DNA of 64,000 bases from NCBI RefSeq assembly GCF_963675165.1, contig NC_087380.1:3773803-3837802 (forward strand), in the 5' to 3' direction. The DNA is from Halichondria panicea. Its lineage: Eukaryota; Porifera; Demospongiae; Suberitida; Halichondriidae. This document shows positions 22,316 to 33,408 of this stretch, piece after piece; within the stretch, counting starts at the first letter, position 1; every line of letters begins with the position of its first letter. The notes beneath the pieces are model-generated. The model saw only the letters and a program-made list of their open reading frames with translations, did no database searches and was not told where the DNA came from. The translations under genes were made by a program, and so were the position numbers.

Positions 22316-23201
22316 CACTAAATATATATAAAGTGAATAGCATATAGTCGAAGCAATGAGCTAGAAACTAAGTTAATCACTTGTTGCAGCACTTTCCTTG
22401 GTTCTTTGACTTCTGTCTTAATGTAGCACCTGTCTTAATGTAGCATGCAGGTATAGTGATTTACACTACTACTATAATCCTAAACTACAGGCCAGAGGAG
22501 ATACGACACTCGGTTAAGCTCACGTGGCTGTTATTTCTTGATTGAAGGCAAGAAAGACAAAGAAGTCGTTAAAAATACATTCCAATGACGACATTCAGCT
22601 GGGACATTCAGCTAGGCAAATAAGCACCATATATATAGTTTAGAGCATAAAACTCAGTGAATTTGTTGCTGGCTAGTAGCTATAGAGTTTTACAAGTAGA
22701 AATTAGATTTGTTGTATAAGAACCAAGGCTTAGATGTTGGCGGTGATCCTATCCTGAATGCAGGCACAGAATACTTACTCTAAAACAGAATTACAATAAG
22801 TGGTGGTTGAAATTGGTTGAAAAGCTATTTCACATCAGCATAAGCCCAACCGTGACAATCAACCAGCCTGATCCAAGCGTATTTCTTGAAAGATACATGC
22901 CAAACTATATCCACTATCAAAGTACATAGTCTTGAATGATATTCATACAAGATTCATAATCCTTTTGGCTGGTCATGTGACTGTCGTACCTCCTCTGCTA
23001 ACAGGAGATGTAATACAAGAGAGATAACATGAGATAATGACAAAAGTGCTGACCCGGCAGGTTGAAGAAAGTTGAAGGCGAATTCGAGGCCAAACACTAG
23101 CATGTTTCGCCGCGGTTTAAATCATGACCAACCTCTTCTGGTGTGTACGTGTCTATCAGACAATATAGTTGCTATGGCTGCATGTACTAGTAGCTGCTCA
23201 C
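22316..23201. other. Non-coding stretch downstream of the kelch gene
   Basis: No exon, RNA gene or clear repeat was recognised. The missing 3' exon(s) of the kelch gene would be expected here on the minus strand; I found no convincing acceptor plus open frame. Confidence 0.4.
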
Positions 23202-26200
23202 CAAATCTCAGTATAGTGGTCTCAGCAAGGTCATTTCCCCCCCACTCCCGATGGCCTCCAAACACGAGGACCTCTGTGAGTCCTGGTCCCAGACTGGTGG
23301 CAGTGATGGAGTGGTAGTAACGTGGTGTCATTGACTCAGGAGGTGTCACCTGGAAGTAAAAGTTCTGTTCGACGTGTATACTGTATACTGGAGATTGCAG
23401 AATCTTTGCAACACATAAATAGAAGTGTGTAGCACTGTGGTTCCTTATATGGGGAATGCTTATACATTTAAGTAGTAAAACAGACCACAGTGTGTACATA
23501 AAATCCATATAAGGAACGCGTAACGCTCTACGCTTTTACTGGGGTGTTGCAAAGATTCTGCAAACTCCAGTAGTCACATAACATAATAGCCTCCTAAAAT
23601 TTCAATTAAGACTTGTAAACGTATGCCACGCTGCACCGACAGTTCATAATCAATTGCCAGTGTGGATGGGGTATACACAGTATACATGTACATGCAGCAC
23701 ACACAATAAAAATTTATCCATACGCATGTGTGTACAATATGTTACAACTAAAGTGTTACAACTATAGCAGCCTCACGTGAAACAGCAGTTGTGCATTGTA
23801 TCATGGTATCAATGCTGCTGCAGGTTGTATTGTAGGTCTAAACCACCATCCTCACCTCCGTCCACTTGCCAGTGTCAACATCAAACATCCACATGTCCCC
23901 CAGTGTATTGCTGCCATTATCCACTCCTCCGTACACCAGTAGTTGAGGGTGGTCCTGGTCATAGTTGAGACAACAAGTAGCATGGCCTGACCTCCCCACT
24001 GGCCATGGCTCTCCCTGTACTGGCTTCACCTTAGTCACCTCCTACACACAGTGAACACACAGTATTGTGCATTTCAATGTGGCAGTACTATAATTCCAAC
24101 TCACCATAGTCCTAAAGTCAAACAGGTAGACATCATTGACCCTACCACCACGGCCAGGTTGTTTCCCTCCAAAGAGAACTGCCCTGTGCTGGTCTACCAT
24201 AGTGAAGGTGAAGCTACTACAGGGAGGAGGTCTCTCTCCTTTGAGCACAGGGGACGACCAGACACCTGAAAGTGGGGGTGGGGTAATTTAGAGAATGATA
24301 CAATGTTACACCATCCTTGAATGATATGAAAGCAAGAGACCAATTCGTTGCCTATAATGGTTGTAGGCAACTTTGCCTACAAATGATAGTTGAAAGATTA
24401 ACTATCATTTATTTGCATACAAAACGACACTACCTTAATTATCTGAACACGTATCAATCAAAATGGCCATTTGTGAGTGGAAGAGTTTAGTGAACTGCTG
24501 AATGTGTTTGAAGAGAGACCATGCTTTTACAATATAAAATTAATTTTGTATCCATTTAATTTTCTGACTCTATTTTGATGATTTCCCCTCCTTTCCCCTT
24601 ACAGGATTTCATCTAGGGAGGGGGGGGGGGGCAGGGATACCTTCCCCTCCAAAATGTTTGTAAAATAATGACATCATCACATTAGTACTGTCTATTATGA
24701 TGGGCAATATGTAACTAGATCTACTGTGATACACTAACACTAGCATGTATTAAATAGGGGGTGCAGTCAACAAATGTGGGAGTGGCCAAACATTTTGCGA
24801 CGTGCTTACACGCGCCCAAACCTTCCCCCCCAAACGTTTAATCCTAGATGAAACCCTACCTTAGTGTCGTAACCTTATGGGTAGTAATTTTCAGATTTTT
24901 TAGGGTACTAATTTTGGTAGATTCATTAGCACAATATTCAAAAGATTATGTAAAGTATGAGATTTAAGGTCGAATGTAGCCTCGAATCCACGCCGATTAA
25001 AATATGTATTTTAATCGGCATGGATTCGAGGCTAGGTTGAATGGAAAGTTTGGAGTCAGATACAGATCGATGATAAAAGGGCTATCTTGCTTATATTATG
25101 TACTCTCAAAAGTACATCATTTCTTTAATGAGATTCATACTTTTTTTAATCTGTTTTATTACCATATAGCGGGTAATTTCGGGGGGAAAAATCTTCGTGG
25201 TTCAGCAATATTGAGACATTTCGTGGGTAATATTTTCATGGTTGGAGCTTGCCAGTTGCCAACTTGCCACTGCAAGGTTGCTTCATTCGTGGGTAAAATA
25301 TTTGTGGTCAGATCTTCACAACCACGAAAACCACGAATATTTTGCCCCATGAAAATTACCCTCTATACGGTATTAGCGCGTACTTAATTTAGCGTTAATT
25401 ATAAATTCGCTAAATTATAATACAGTGGAACCCCTCTATAACGGACACCTTTGGGGAACAATGTTTTGGCCTTTATACAGAGGGGTGGCCTTTGTTGAGA
25501 GGTTGTTTTGTACACAAACTGTTCATTTGGGACCTGGGTGCCTGGCCGTTATATAGCAGCTGGCCTTTATTCGGAGGTGGTTGTTAGCAGAGGTTCCACT
25601 GTAGTAACAATAAGCTTTTAACAAGATCACGGTACAAGTATTGTATGCAAAAAGTTGCTTGCTGGTTGCGTGCAAATTTGCAGACAATTCGTTGCTTACA
25701 ACCATTGTAGGAAACGAATTGCCTGAAAGTTGCCGGGTGTATGGTTGCCTTATTTTCACAAGTAGAGATTTGATGCAATTTCACTGTTTATAGCTGGTAT
25801 TAAATTCTGCTAAGCTCAAGTTGTGTGTTACTTATAGCATTTCTAATTACTCGCAAGTGGTTTTAATGAGATTCATTGCATTTTCCAATTTTCTGCGAGT
25901 ACACATTTTTGTGAAATAGCAGAAATCAATACCTGCGAAAATATGACACCTTAAGGTAGATAAGAGTCAAAGGATGTACGACAGGCGCGGTGCAGCTCTA
26001 GCAATTAGTCTTTGATTGAGCAATAATTATCCACCCACGTCGTATGTTTTTGATGAGTGTAATCAAAGGCTAATTGCTTGAGCTGCACCGCGCCTGTCGG
26101 ACCTCCTCTGAGTGAGAGTGTTGAACTGACATGATGTGCCTGATACTGCGTCATCACTTGATGCTATGTTAATAGCAACACTTCCCAGAAACCGCAGGCA

Positions 26201-26901
26201 GTGCTACAAACCACAGACACAGTTTACTCATTATAGTGACAGACAGTGATGACGCACATTATGCATGTATCCACGTTTACTAGTTCAACACTTAATATCA
26301 AGATATTGATGAAAGTGAACATGGTTTCCTGCATGTATGTGAGTGAGGGTGGGACTCCGCCCACCAGCAGAAAACATACAGCAAATGTGCAAATTGAAAA
26401 GTTACCATTTTGTGTGTCAAAGAAATGGAACTCGTTTGTCCATCCACTGGTGAATGTTGATCGTGGTTGTGTGGGGCCCTTAATACCTTCTCCTCCAAAG
26501 CAGCACAGAGTGTTCTCATTCACACGGACAAGTCCACAACCAACCTTTTTCATAGGCTGACTACCAAAATATTGAATTTTGGTCCACTGGAAAGTGTCCA
26601 AATCAAGCTTGCTCATGTCATTGAAGTAAGAAGACCTATACTGACCACCGAAGGTGTACAGGCAACGACCTACACAAACAGAGCGACCACCCCACTCTCC
26701 AGGGGGTAGAGGTCCAGTAGTGGGGAAGAAGCTCCACTGCTCAGTGCTTGAATCACACACAGCAATGATATTAGACCCCTGTTCTGGACCAGCCCCCCTC
26801 CACACATAATGGCGTCCGTCAGCTACAGCTGAGGAATGCCACCAACAAGGTGGTGGTTCAACTGGTTGTAGACCAAGTAAGGAACGAAGCCGAGCTTTCA
26901 T
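23202..26901 (-). CDS. Kelch-repeat protein (3' end not found)
   Basis: Four minus-strand exons join in frame: 26901-26406 (start at MKARLRSLLGLQPVEPPPCW, just after an acceptor, so a 5' UTR exon exists), 24265-24105, 24041-23856 and 23349-23202. They total about 330 residues. Kelch blades are visible as CLYTFGGQY, TLCCFGGEG, AVLFGGKQPG, LLVYGGVDNG and EVLVFGGHREWGG, with conserved Gly-Gly pairs and downstream W/F residues. Kelch propellers bind proteins and often serve as scaffolds or ubiquitin-ligase adaptors. No BTB, F-box or RING is seen here. The last exon ends in a donor (TTTG then GTGAGC, phase 1) without a recognisable next exon, so the model is incomplete or the gene is truncated. 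The intron at 24266-26405 is large for this window and contains MITEs. Confidence 0.75.
24977..25034. repeat. 58-bp near-perfect palindrome (28-bp stem, 2-nt loop)
   Basis: TAGCCTCGAATCCACGCCGA TTAAAATA, then TG, then the complementary 28 bases with one mismatch. The outer TAGCCTCGA word resembles MITE ends seen at about 27615, 32110 and 33837. Confidence 0.9.
25160..25372 (-). mobile_element. MITE, TACCGTATAGC family
   Basis: Ends TACCATATAGCGGGTAATTT and AAAATTACCCTCTATACGGTA. The body is the reverse complement of the 18773-18982 element (GTTCAGCAATATTGAGACAT near one end, TTCACAACCACGAAAACCAC near the other). Confidence 0.85.
25421..25603. mobile_element. Short pogo/Tigger-like element
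   Basis: TACAGTGGAACCCCTCTATA at the left and AGCAGAGGTTCCACTGTA at the right are inverted ends typical of pogo-group elements, within TA flanks. Internal GGCCTTTAT words repeat. It could be mobilised by a transposase like the relic at 13.9-15.1 kb. A remnant with the same end lies at 40240-40303. Confidence 0.78.
25850..25958. mobile_element. Half copy of the TACCTTAAGG MITE
   Basis: Shares GCGAGTAC, GAAATAGCAGAAAT and the terminus GAAAATATGACACCTTAAGG with the complete element at 16206-16413. Confidence 0.65.
25978..26100. repeat. Inverted repeat, about 40-bp arms, 43-bp spacer
   Basis: ACGACAGGCGCGGTGCAGCT … CAATTAGTCTTTGATT (25978-26017) pairs with AATCAAAGGCTAATTGCTTG AGCTGCACCGCGCCTGTCG (26061-26099), with few mismatches. 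Confidence 0.88.
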
Positions 26902-27187
26902 TGTCTGTAGGAGTGAGGAGCAATATGCATACACACACGCAATCATTGGTTGAGCCTGGACTGAGATGCTAGCTATAGGATAGGAGTCATAGGACCTAAC
27001 CAGATCAACAACCATCATGAGACTGACATGAACTCAGTATATATATAGACTATCTATCTAGTACATTGTAGCAATGAGGCACAGCATTTCAACTTACAAG
27101 TAGAACACTCCCTCAGATCTAGAGATATCAGAGAGCTGCTATATTGTTGTTGGAGTTCTCAATAATTATTGATCTTGCATACCCGCC

Positions 27188-27602
27188 TAGTTGGGCGTGG
27201 CCCCACCCTGGACGCGAACGTAGGGTTGGGCACCACTGCAATGTCAGGTTTGTTCCACCGGCACTTATCTTTAGGGTGTGGCTAAGCATGAATACGATTA
27301 ATTCCAAGTGGGCGGTAACCGCAAAGCTCAGTTAGAATGCTACTGCAGGAGTCATTTTTGCATACCACTAGCTCTAACTGACCTGGCGTGTTCCTGGATC
27401 AAGCTGGCTTGTCTACTATTGTTGCATTTTGATTTGACTAAAGAGAATTACTAGTTACTGACTCGTTCATTAATGAGCCACGCCTTCACACTTGAACTCT
27501 GCAATCTGATTGGGCTGCAAATTTTTTGCAGCAGACACAAACCTGACATTGCAGTGGTGCCCAACCCTACGTTCGCGTCCAGGGTGGGGCCACGCCCAAC
27601 TA
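27188..27602. repeat. Perfect 66-bp inverted repeat
   Basis: Arms 27188-27253 and 27537-27602 are exact reverse complements (left arm begins TAGTTGGGCGTGGCCCCACC), separated by 283 bp. The GC-rich arms contrast with the AT-rich surroundings. The segment may be a fold-back element, or a unit inserted twice. Confidence 0.92.
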
Positions 27603-27939
27603 ATACCCGCCAAAGGTTTAGCCTCGATCCCAGCCCCTTTCTCAATTGAGAGCGGCCTGGAATCGAGACTAATGAGGAGCCCACTCTCAAAATGGCTGCA
27701 TGGAGGAGCTGCAGTAGTATAGGTGAGTGTAACTATAGGAATACTAGCATGTTGCACATACAGCATGCATAGCTATAATATATATAGGCCTGTCAATGCA
27801 TGCATGCATGGACAATATATTATTATAGGTCTAGGACAAGGTCTAGTCTAGTTGCTGAGCATGTCACACAATTTGTAAAGATAGCGATCATCTATTATCA
27901 TTCTGTACAGGAGATGTGTTTGTTCAGTGGGAGTATCCT

Positions 27940-29300
27940 TGTCACCACCACTCAGATTATATATCTCAGGAATGCTCAGGACAGGAATGGAGATGCAGCT
28001 CTACACATTGCCATGAGAATTGCTAGATCTCCTCAAACTATGAGCCTGTTACTAGGGGGAGGGGCTGATGATAGCCTCTGCCACCACCATGAACCACCTC
28101 TCACTGTGTTTAATGCAGGAAGACAATGCTATATATACCCAGCTACTAGCTGCATTCTTGAAACACCCAGTATACCTCAACATGATAGTAGAACACGGAT
28201 ACACACCCGCACATGATTACATATCAGAAGCTCTTGAAATGATTTGGCCGGTAATTACCCGGGAAGCCTGCAAATTGGTTCCCCAAAGATGCCTGTGTCA
28301 AGACACCTCTTTACACTGCAGCTATATTCATGCAAGGCTTCCATAGAACACTTGCACCCCCTACACATGTACACTGCAGTGGAACACAATCACACAGCAT
28401 CAGTTGAGGTTGTCCTCAAGCATAGAGCCTCCCCCACAAGAAAGGACAAACTCCCTCCCTGTCATACCGGTATATGCCCTGTCAGCAAGACAAAATGGAT
28501 ATCATAGTAGCTATGGTGGAACATTGCGGGCCTGAGATTATGTCTATCGAGATGCTGCTAGATTCACCCCTCTGTTCAGTAGCAAGAGCGTGTGCGATCA
28601 ATTGTTTTCAATTGTCATCGATAATGGAGCTAATATATCGACAGTCAGGACAACCGCGGCAACACATGCACTGCTATACACACTGCTGTAACAACCCAGG
28701 ATAGTGGCTCTACTGGGAAAAGTTGCCGATCCATCCATTTGTAACGAGCGTGATTACAACCCCTTCCACCTCAGCCTATACGGAAGGGAAGTGTTTAGGA
28801 TGCTAATCTAGTCAGAACATGCCCACATGCACACTCTGCACATCACCCGATACAAGAGGATCGGATCGGATCGAGACTTTACAGTTCATTTAGCAGCATT
28901 CTGATGTCAATGTGATGACCAGTAATAGTCAGGGCAACAATGTCTTCGATCCATGCAGCGGAATCTGGAGATATTAACAGTCTATATATTATATTGCACA
29001 TCCTCTCTCTACCGTGCTCCAAGTATCTACTAAACGGTCTCGACTCAGATGGGATGACTCCACTACATGCATTATGGCCGCCTATAATGGCTCTGTTGAG
29101 CTAGTTGATCACGGTGCTATCATGCAACACTGTATAGTCATGGACATTGGACCATGGTGATACCCCCTTTATGTTAGCCTGTCTCAATGGCCGGGACATC
29201 TACTGTACTCTGCAATGCATCACCATCTTCGAGGGACTCAGTACTCAACAATTGAGAGGATGCCTTACACTTGGCAACAAGAAGCAAGAACATTGACGGT
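27940..29300 (+). pseudogene. Decayed ankyrin-repeat gene
   Basis: Ankyrin-like pieces appear in shifting plus-strand frames: DRNGDAALHIAMRIARSPQT at about 27977, HMYTAVEHNHTASVEVVLKH at about 28359, SDGMTPLHALW at about 29045 followed one frame over by MAAYNGSVELV and DHGAIM, and DTPFMLACLNGRD at about 29160. Stops and frame changes separate them, so no continuous protein is possible. Ankyrin repeats mediate protein binding. The relic lies directly before sushi-like relics on the same strand and may once have been a separate gene. Confidence 0.6.
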
Positions 29301-29439
29301 ATAACAATGTGCCTTGATAAAGGTAACTTTGAACAAATCATGTCAAGCTACTGGTCAATGGACAGGAGAGGCACCAATATTTATTTGTCCATGTGAGTTG
29401 ACAAAATAATGGTGGCCATATAAGGTGCATGAGATTGTA

Positions 29440-30140
29440 TTTGATATCCCCACAGCTGTTGGCTGTGGTTCCCTTGATCCTCTGGAACCACCACCTTTTA
29501 TGATTACTGCTACCGATACTGGATACAACATTGTTGGTAGTGAAACAAGAACTTGTGGAGCAAATAAGCAACTGGACCAACTGATGGAGTTTGGAGTTGA
29601 ACTGCACCAACTTTGAAGTATATGTTCTGTAATCATCAAACAATTACTGAACCATAATTATTATGCATTGTTTCCCTACAGTCCTGCATGTGTCCTATTA
29701 CTGATCCCTTCTCGAATGGAATGGTAATTAATCTACTCTGACAGTCGAAGGCCTATATAGAAGCTAGAACAGTGGCCACTTACTCTTGTAACCTGGCTAC
29801 CACTGAGTGGTACTACAGTGACGAGGGTTTGTGTGGATAAAATCTTAGGTGGATGGTGTTCAATTCAGCCAAATTGCAATTATAGTGAGTGTAACAAACA
29901 ATGCTACTGTAAGTTTAATATAAAAAAAAGTTATTGACTGTGGTTCCTGGACAACCCCTCCAACGAGCAGTGAACACATCCTCTGCATGTGATGACAGCT
30001 ACCTACACCTGACGCTGTACCCCTGGATACAATCTGGTGGGATCAGATAGAGATTGTCAAGCTAAATTGAAACAGGAGCTCCAGTGAACCTGCCTGTGAA
30101 TGTGAGTGTGACCTACACAGCTTCAATACTACTCACTGCT
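29440..30140 (+). pseudogene. Degenerate sushi (CCP) domains
   Basis: Plus-strand sushi-like remnants: TAVGCGSLDPLEPPPFMITA with TGYNIVGSETRTCG (29452-29560), CPITDPFSNGMV with RTVATYSCNLAT (about 29690-29810), and CTPGYNLVGSDRDCQA with SSEPACE (about 30025-30100). They carry indels and stops. The consensus (Cys, NG, ATYSC, GY.L.G, TC, W, C) matches the intact receptor on the other strand at 33.4-39.4 kb. The third piece ends in a donor; the following acceptor (CCCCTACAG, 30141-30149) adjoins the LINE. Confidence 0.65.
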
Positions 30141-30149
30141 CCCCTACAG

Positions 30150-32064
30150 TCAAATCCAAATTCTTTAAGTGCCTAGCAGGAAAACTGAATTCCCCTAGAG
30201 ATTTCTGGTCAGCATACAACAAACTCTCTCCGTCAAAAAACAGGACACCAGCTGAACTGAAAAACAATAATTCTACAGCAACAACCTCGCTCGAAAAAGC
30301 TGACATGCTGAACAGTGCATTTGCCTCATTCTTTACCTCACCAACTGCATCCTGCAGTACTCCTGAGGAAATGTCAACACCTAACTGCTCACTCAGTGAC
30401 ATTGAGTGCACCCAAGAGGAAGTCCACCATCTCTTATCTTCTTGCAAACCAAACACTGCCTCCGGTCCGGATGGCATTTCTAGCCAGATGATCCGAGGGA
30501 CTGCTACTGCTATTTCCCCAACAATCACCAAGATATTCAATAGATCGCTCAAGCAAAGCAGAGTCCCTGACCTGTGGAAAGTCTCCAATGTTACTCCTAT
30601 TCCGAAGGATGGGGATCCAACTTCTCCTAGCAACTACCGACCGATATCTCTCCTATCATTAATCTCAAAAGCTCTGGAAAGGATTGTACACAAGAGAATC
30701 TCAAAGTTCTTATACTCAAACAAGCTCCTGTCAAACTGCCAGTTTGGCTTCAGACCAAAATCTTCAACTCAAGAAGCCCTCCTATCTGTCACTAACGACT
30801 GGCACAAACTTCTAGAAAATGATCACCAAGTGGCAACTGTGTTCTTTGACGTCAAGAAAGCATTTGACTCAGTACCCCACCCACAGATCATATCCTCTCT
30901 CCAAGTCGTAGGCATTTGTGGCAACCTACTGCATTGGATAAAAGACTATCTTACCAACAGAGAGCAAAGGGTAGTCCTGGAGGGAACTATGTCAGACCCT
31001 GTTGCAGTGACCTCAGGTGTCCCACAAGGGTCAATCTTAGGACCGCTATTATTCAACATTTTCATGAACTCAATTGCTAACATCAACCTGTCCACCAATG
31101 CCAAACTCATTCTATACGCAGACGATATCCTTCTCTACAAGCCCATAAACTCGACAATTGAAACTCAGGACCTACAGGGAGACGTCAATGAAATAAACTC
31201 CTGGATGCAATCTCACGGCCTCACAGCAAACCACTCCAAGACCAAACTGCTTACAATAACTCGCTCTACACGCACTATCCCAATGAATATAGATATAAAC
31301 AACCATCGGATCTCCCCATGTGATACTGTAAAGTACCTTGGTGTTACTATCAATAATGATCTAAAATGGGCATGTCACATACACAACACCTGCAAGAAGG
31401 CCAAACAACATCTTGGCTTCATCCATCGCAAGTTCCATAAATCACCACCTCAGATCAGGAACCAGATCTACCGCACGGCTGTTCTGCCTAAGTTAGACTA
31501 TTGCGGTGCAGTCTGGGACCCTCATCACCACACAGATATAAAAAAACTGGAAAGCGTCCAAAAATTTGCAGGGAAAATTGTAACGAAGCAGTGGAGGGCA
31601 GAATACCCTGACCTGCTTGCCTCCTTAAACTGGAAACCTCTGTCATCTCGAAGGAAAAACCAAAAACTGAAAGTCTGCTTTAATATACTTAATAATTTAT
31701 CTATAATATCTCCCAATGTTTTCACCCTCCATCCTCGCCCTTCCCCCCGTCACCCTCATAATCAAATTATTTTTAAACCATATGTTAAAACCCTAGCCCA
31801 TAGACATTCCTTTTTTGTAAGCGTAATCCCCATTTGGAATTCCCTTCCCCTAAATGTTATCAGTAGCCCTAGCCCATCTGCTTTTAAATTATCCCTGTCA
31901 AAATTATAGCAATAAGTTAAAATTTTTTTCCTTTTTTCTTTTTTTCACTTAAGTACACCTGCACCTGCACCTTTACTTTTTGGTTATGGACTGACTTCAT
32001 TATTAGCTTCATTTAGCTACCTTGTCATATCCTGTATGCTTCCTCTGCATCAAACATTATAAAG

Positions 32065-32092
<28 letters not shown>
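30150..32092 (+). mobile_element. 5'-truncated LINE with open reverse transcriptase and poly(A) tail
   Basis: The frame is open from about 30149 to the stop at 31907-31909, with ATG at 30305 giving 534 residues. Reverse transcriptase motifs are in order: ASGPDGISSQMI, SNYRPISLLSLISKALERIV, VFFDVKKAFDSVPH, SGVPQGSILGPLLFN, LILYADDILLY (YADD catalytic pair) and KYLGVTIN, then a C-terminal LPKLDYCGAVWDPH and a WNSLP segment. The upstream endonuclease is missing. A 3' tail of about 150 bp ends in an A-run at 32061-32092. CR1/L2/Jockey-like LINEs nick DNA and copy their RNA into it. This copy cannot self-mobilise without its endonuclease, but the intact ORF indicates recent arrival. It splits the sushi/Ig relic. 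Confidence 0.92.
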
Positions 32093-32095
<3 letters not shown>

Positions 32096-32159
32096 CCCTG
32101 TCCATTGGTATAGCCTCGATCCCAGGCCGCACTTCATCAGGGGGCCAGTAAAGGACCAT

Positions 32160-32560
32160 TGGAGGCATCGTCTATACACTAACACTACACAGCTCTGCCT
32201 TTCTGTGATTGGAGAGGGATCCTCTGCCCTCACCTGTCATACTGAGCTCACCACCTCCTGCAGAGGAGAGGACAACAACGGCAATGCAACAACACAATTC
32301 TCTCGGAAGGTGGAGAGGACCAAATGAGGATGATATAAACTACTGGTGATGGGCACTACATAACCAGATTTACCAGCTCCTATCAGTCGGCACTGACCTA
32401 ACAGGACAGTTGTGCATGCCCTGAGCTGGTGTGGGGGTGTCCAGACATGTGTTCAAATGCAAGGTTTCATTGTTTGTGTGTGTGCTTTTTTATTGTTACC
32501 CCCCCCTCCCCCACAGCTATTGAGCTGAGTGAGCGCCCAGCGTACGCACCCACTGAATCT
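32160..32560 (+). pseudogene. Degenerate Ig-like domain beyond the LINE
   Basis: Plus-strand translation LSVIGEGSSALTCHTELTTS followed by CRGEDNNGNATTQ parallels GEDALGGLPSLACHTDLTAC in the first Ig-like domain of the intact receptor. The frame is then lost. A short acceptor-bounded piece at about 32517-32562 ends in TAA. This is probably the downstream part of the sushi relic at 29.4-30.1 kb. Confidence 0.6.
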
Positions 32561-32562
32561 TA

Positions 32563-33408
32563 AATCGTAATGACTACTGATTACTCACCTTTTGTACTTC
32601 TATTTGTTTATGTGCCTTTAAAAAAAACCATGCATGAATATACTTTATTGAGGAATTAAGTGTTCAAGCACGTATTTGAAATTCATAGCTGCCAGTGTTG
32701 CGTAACAATTGAGTGGGGGTGTATAGCCATTTCAGCCTCCTCTGCACTTGCTTATTGCATGTTCCCAAAAAGTAGTGTGCACTGTTTAGGAAATGGCTGT
32801 TTAGTATTCATAAGGCAATGGTGGCATTAATGCACATGCACACGCACACACGCACATGCATATATATAATAAAAATTATGCAAGTGCTGTCTGGGATTGA
32901 TCAAGAGGGGAACAAGGTGACCATGCATGCATTCTGCAGTACGTGTCCAATAGTATCCTGTGCATGCAGGCATCAGTTAACAGGCAGGTATATATACGAC
33001 CCATCTGTATACCGTATAGCTAGACATTTCTGCGGCCCAAAAATTCTGCAAATTCTGCGAATGAATGAGTAAACGCAGAAATATTATCCGCAAAATAATG
33101 CTTATTAACTACGTCTAATTTAACAGTTGAAAGTTTAATTCGCAGAAATATTATCCGTATAAGGTCTGATCGATCTTTTTACAGCTATTTCGATGAATTT
33201 TTGGCCGCAGAAATTTCTAGCTATACGGTTAGTCATGTAACTTTGAACTCATTACAAACAATCTTTTAATAATAAATATATACATGTATTATTTTAAAAC
33301 AATCTTGGCCTTACATTATGAAATTGACAGAAACAAATGAATTGCATGAGCTAAAAAACCAAGACCAACAATCACAACAAAAAAGGCAGAGTCATGTGAC
33401 AGTTCAGT
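32563..33408. other. Receptor 3' flank with a MITE
   Basis: No gene is seen. It contains a CA-rich tract near 32825-32860 and the MITE at 33010-33230. The receptor's 3' UTR must lie on the minus strand just below 33409. Confidence 0.5.
33010..33230. mobile_element. MITE with ends TACCGTATAGCTAGACATTT
   Basis: The left end and the inverted right end (AAATTTCTAGCTATACGGT) match over about 28 bp including CTGCGGCC. The interior has paired GCAGAAATATTATCCG words. It shares only the outermost TACCGTATAGC with the 18773/25160 family. Confidence 0.8.
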
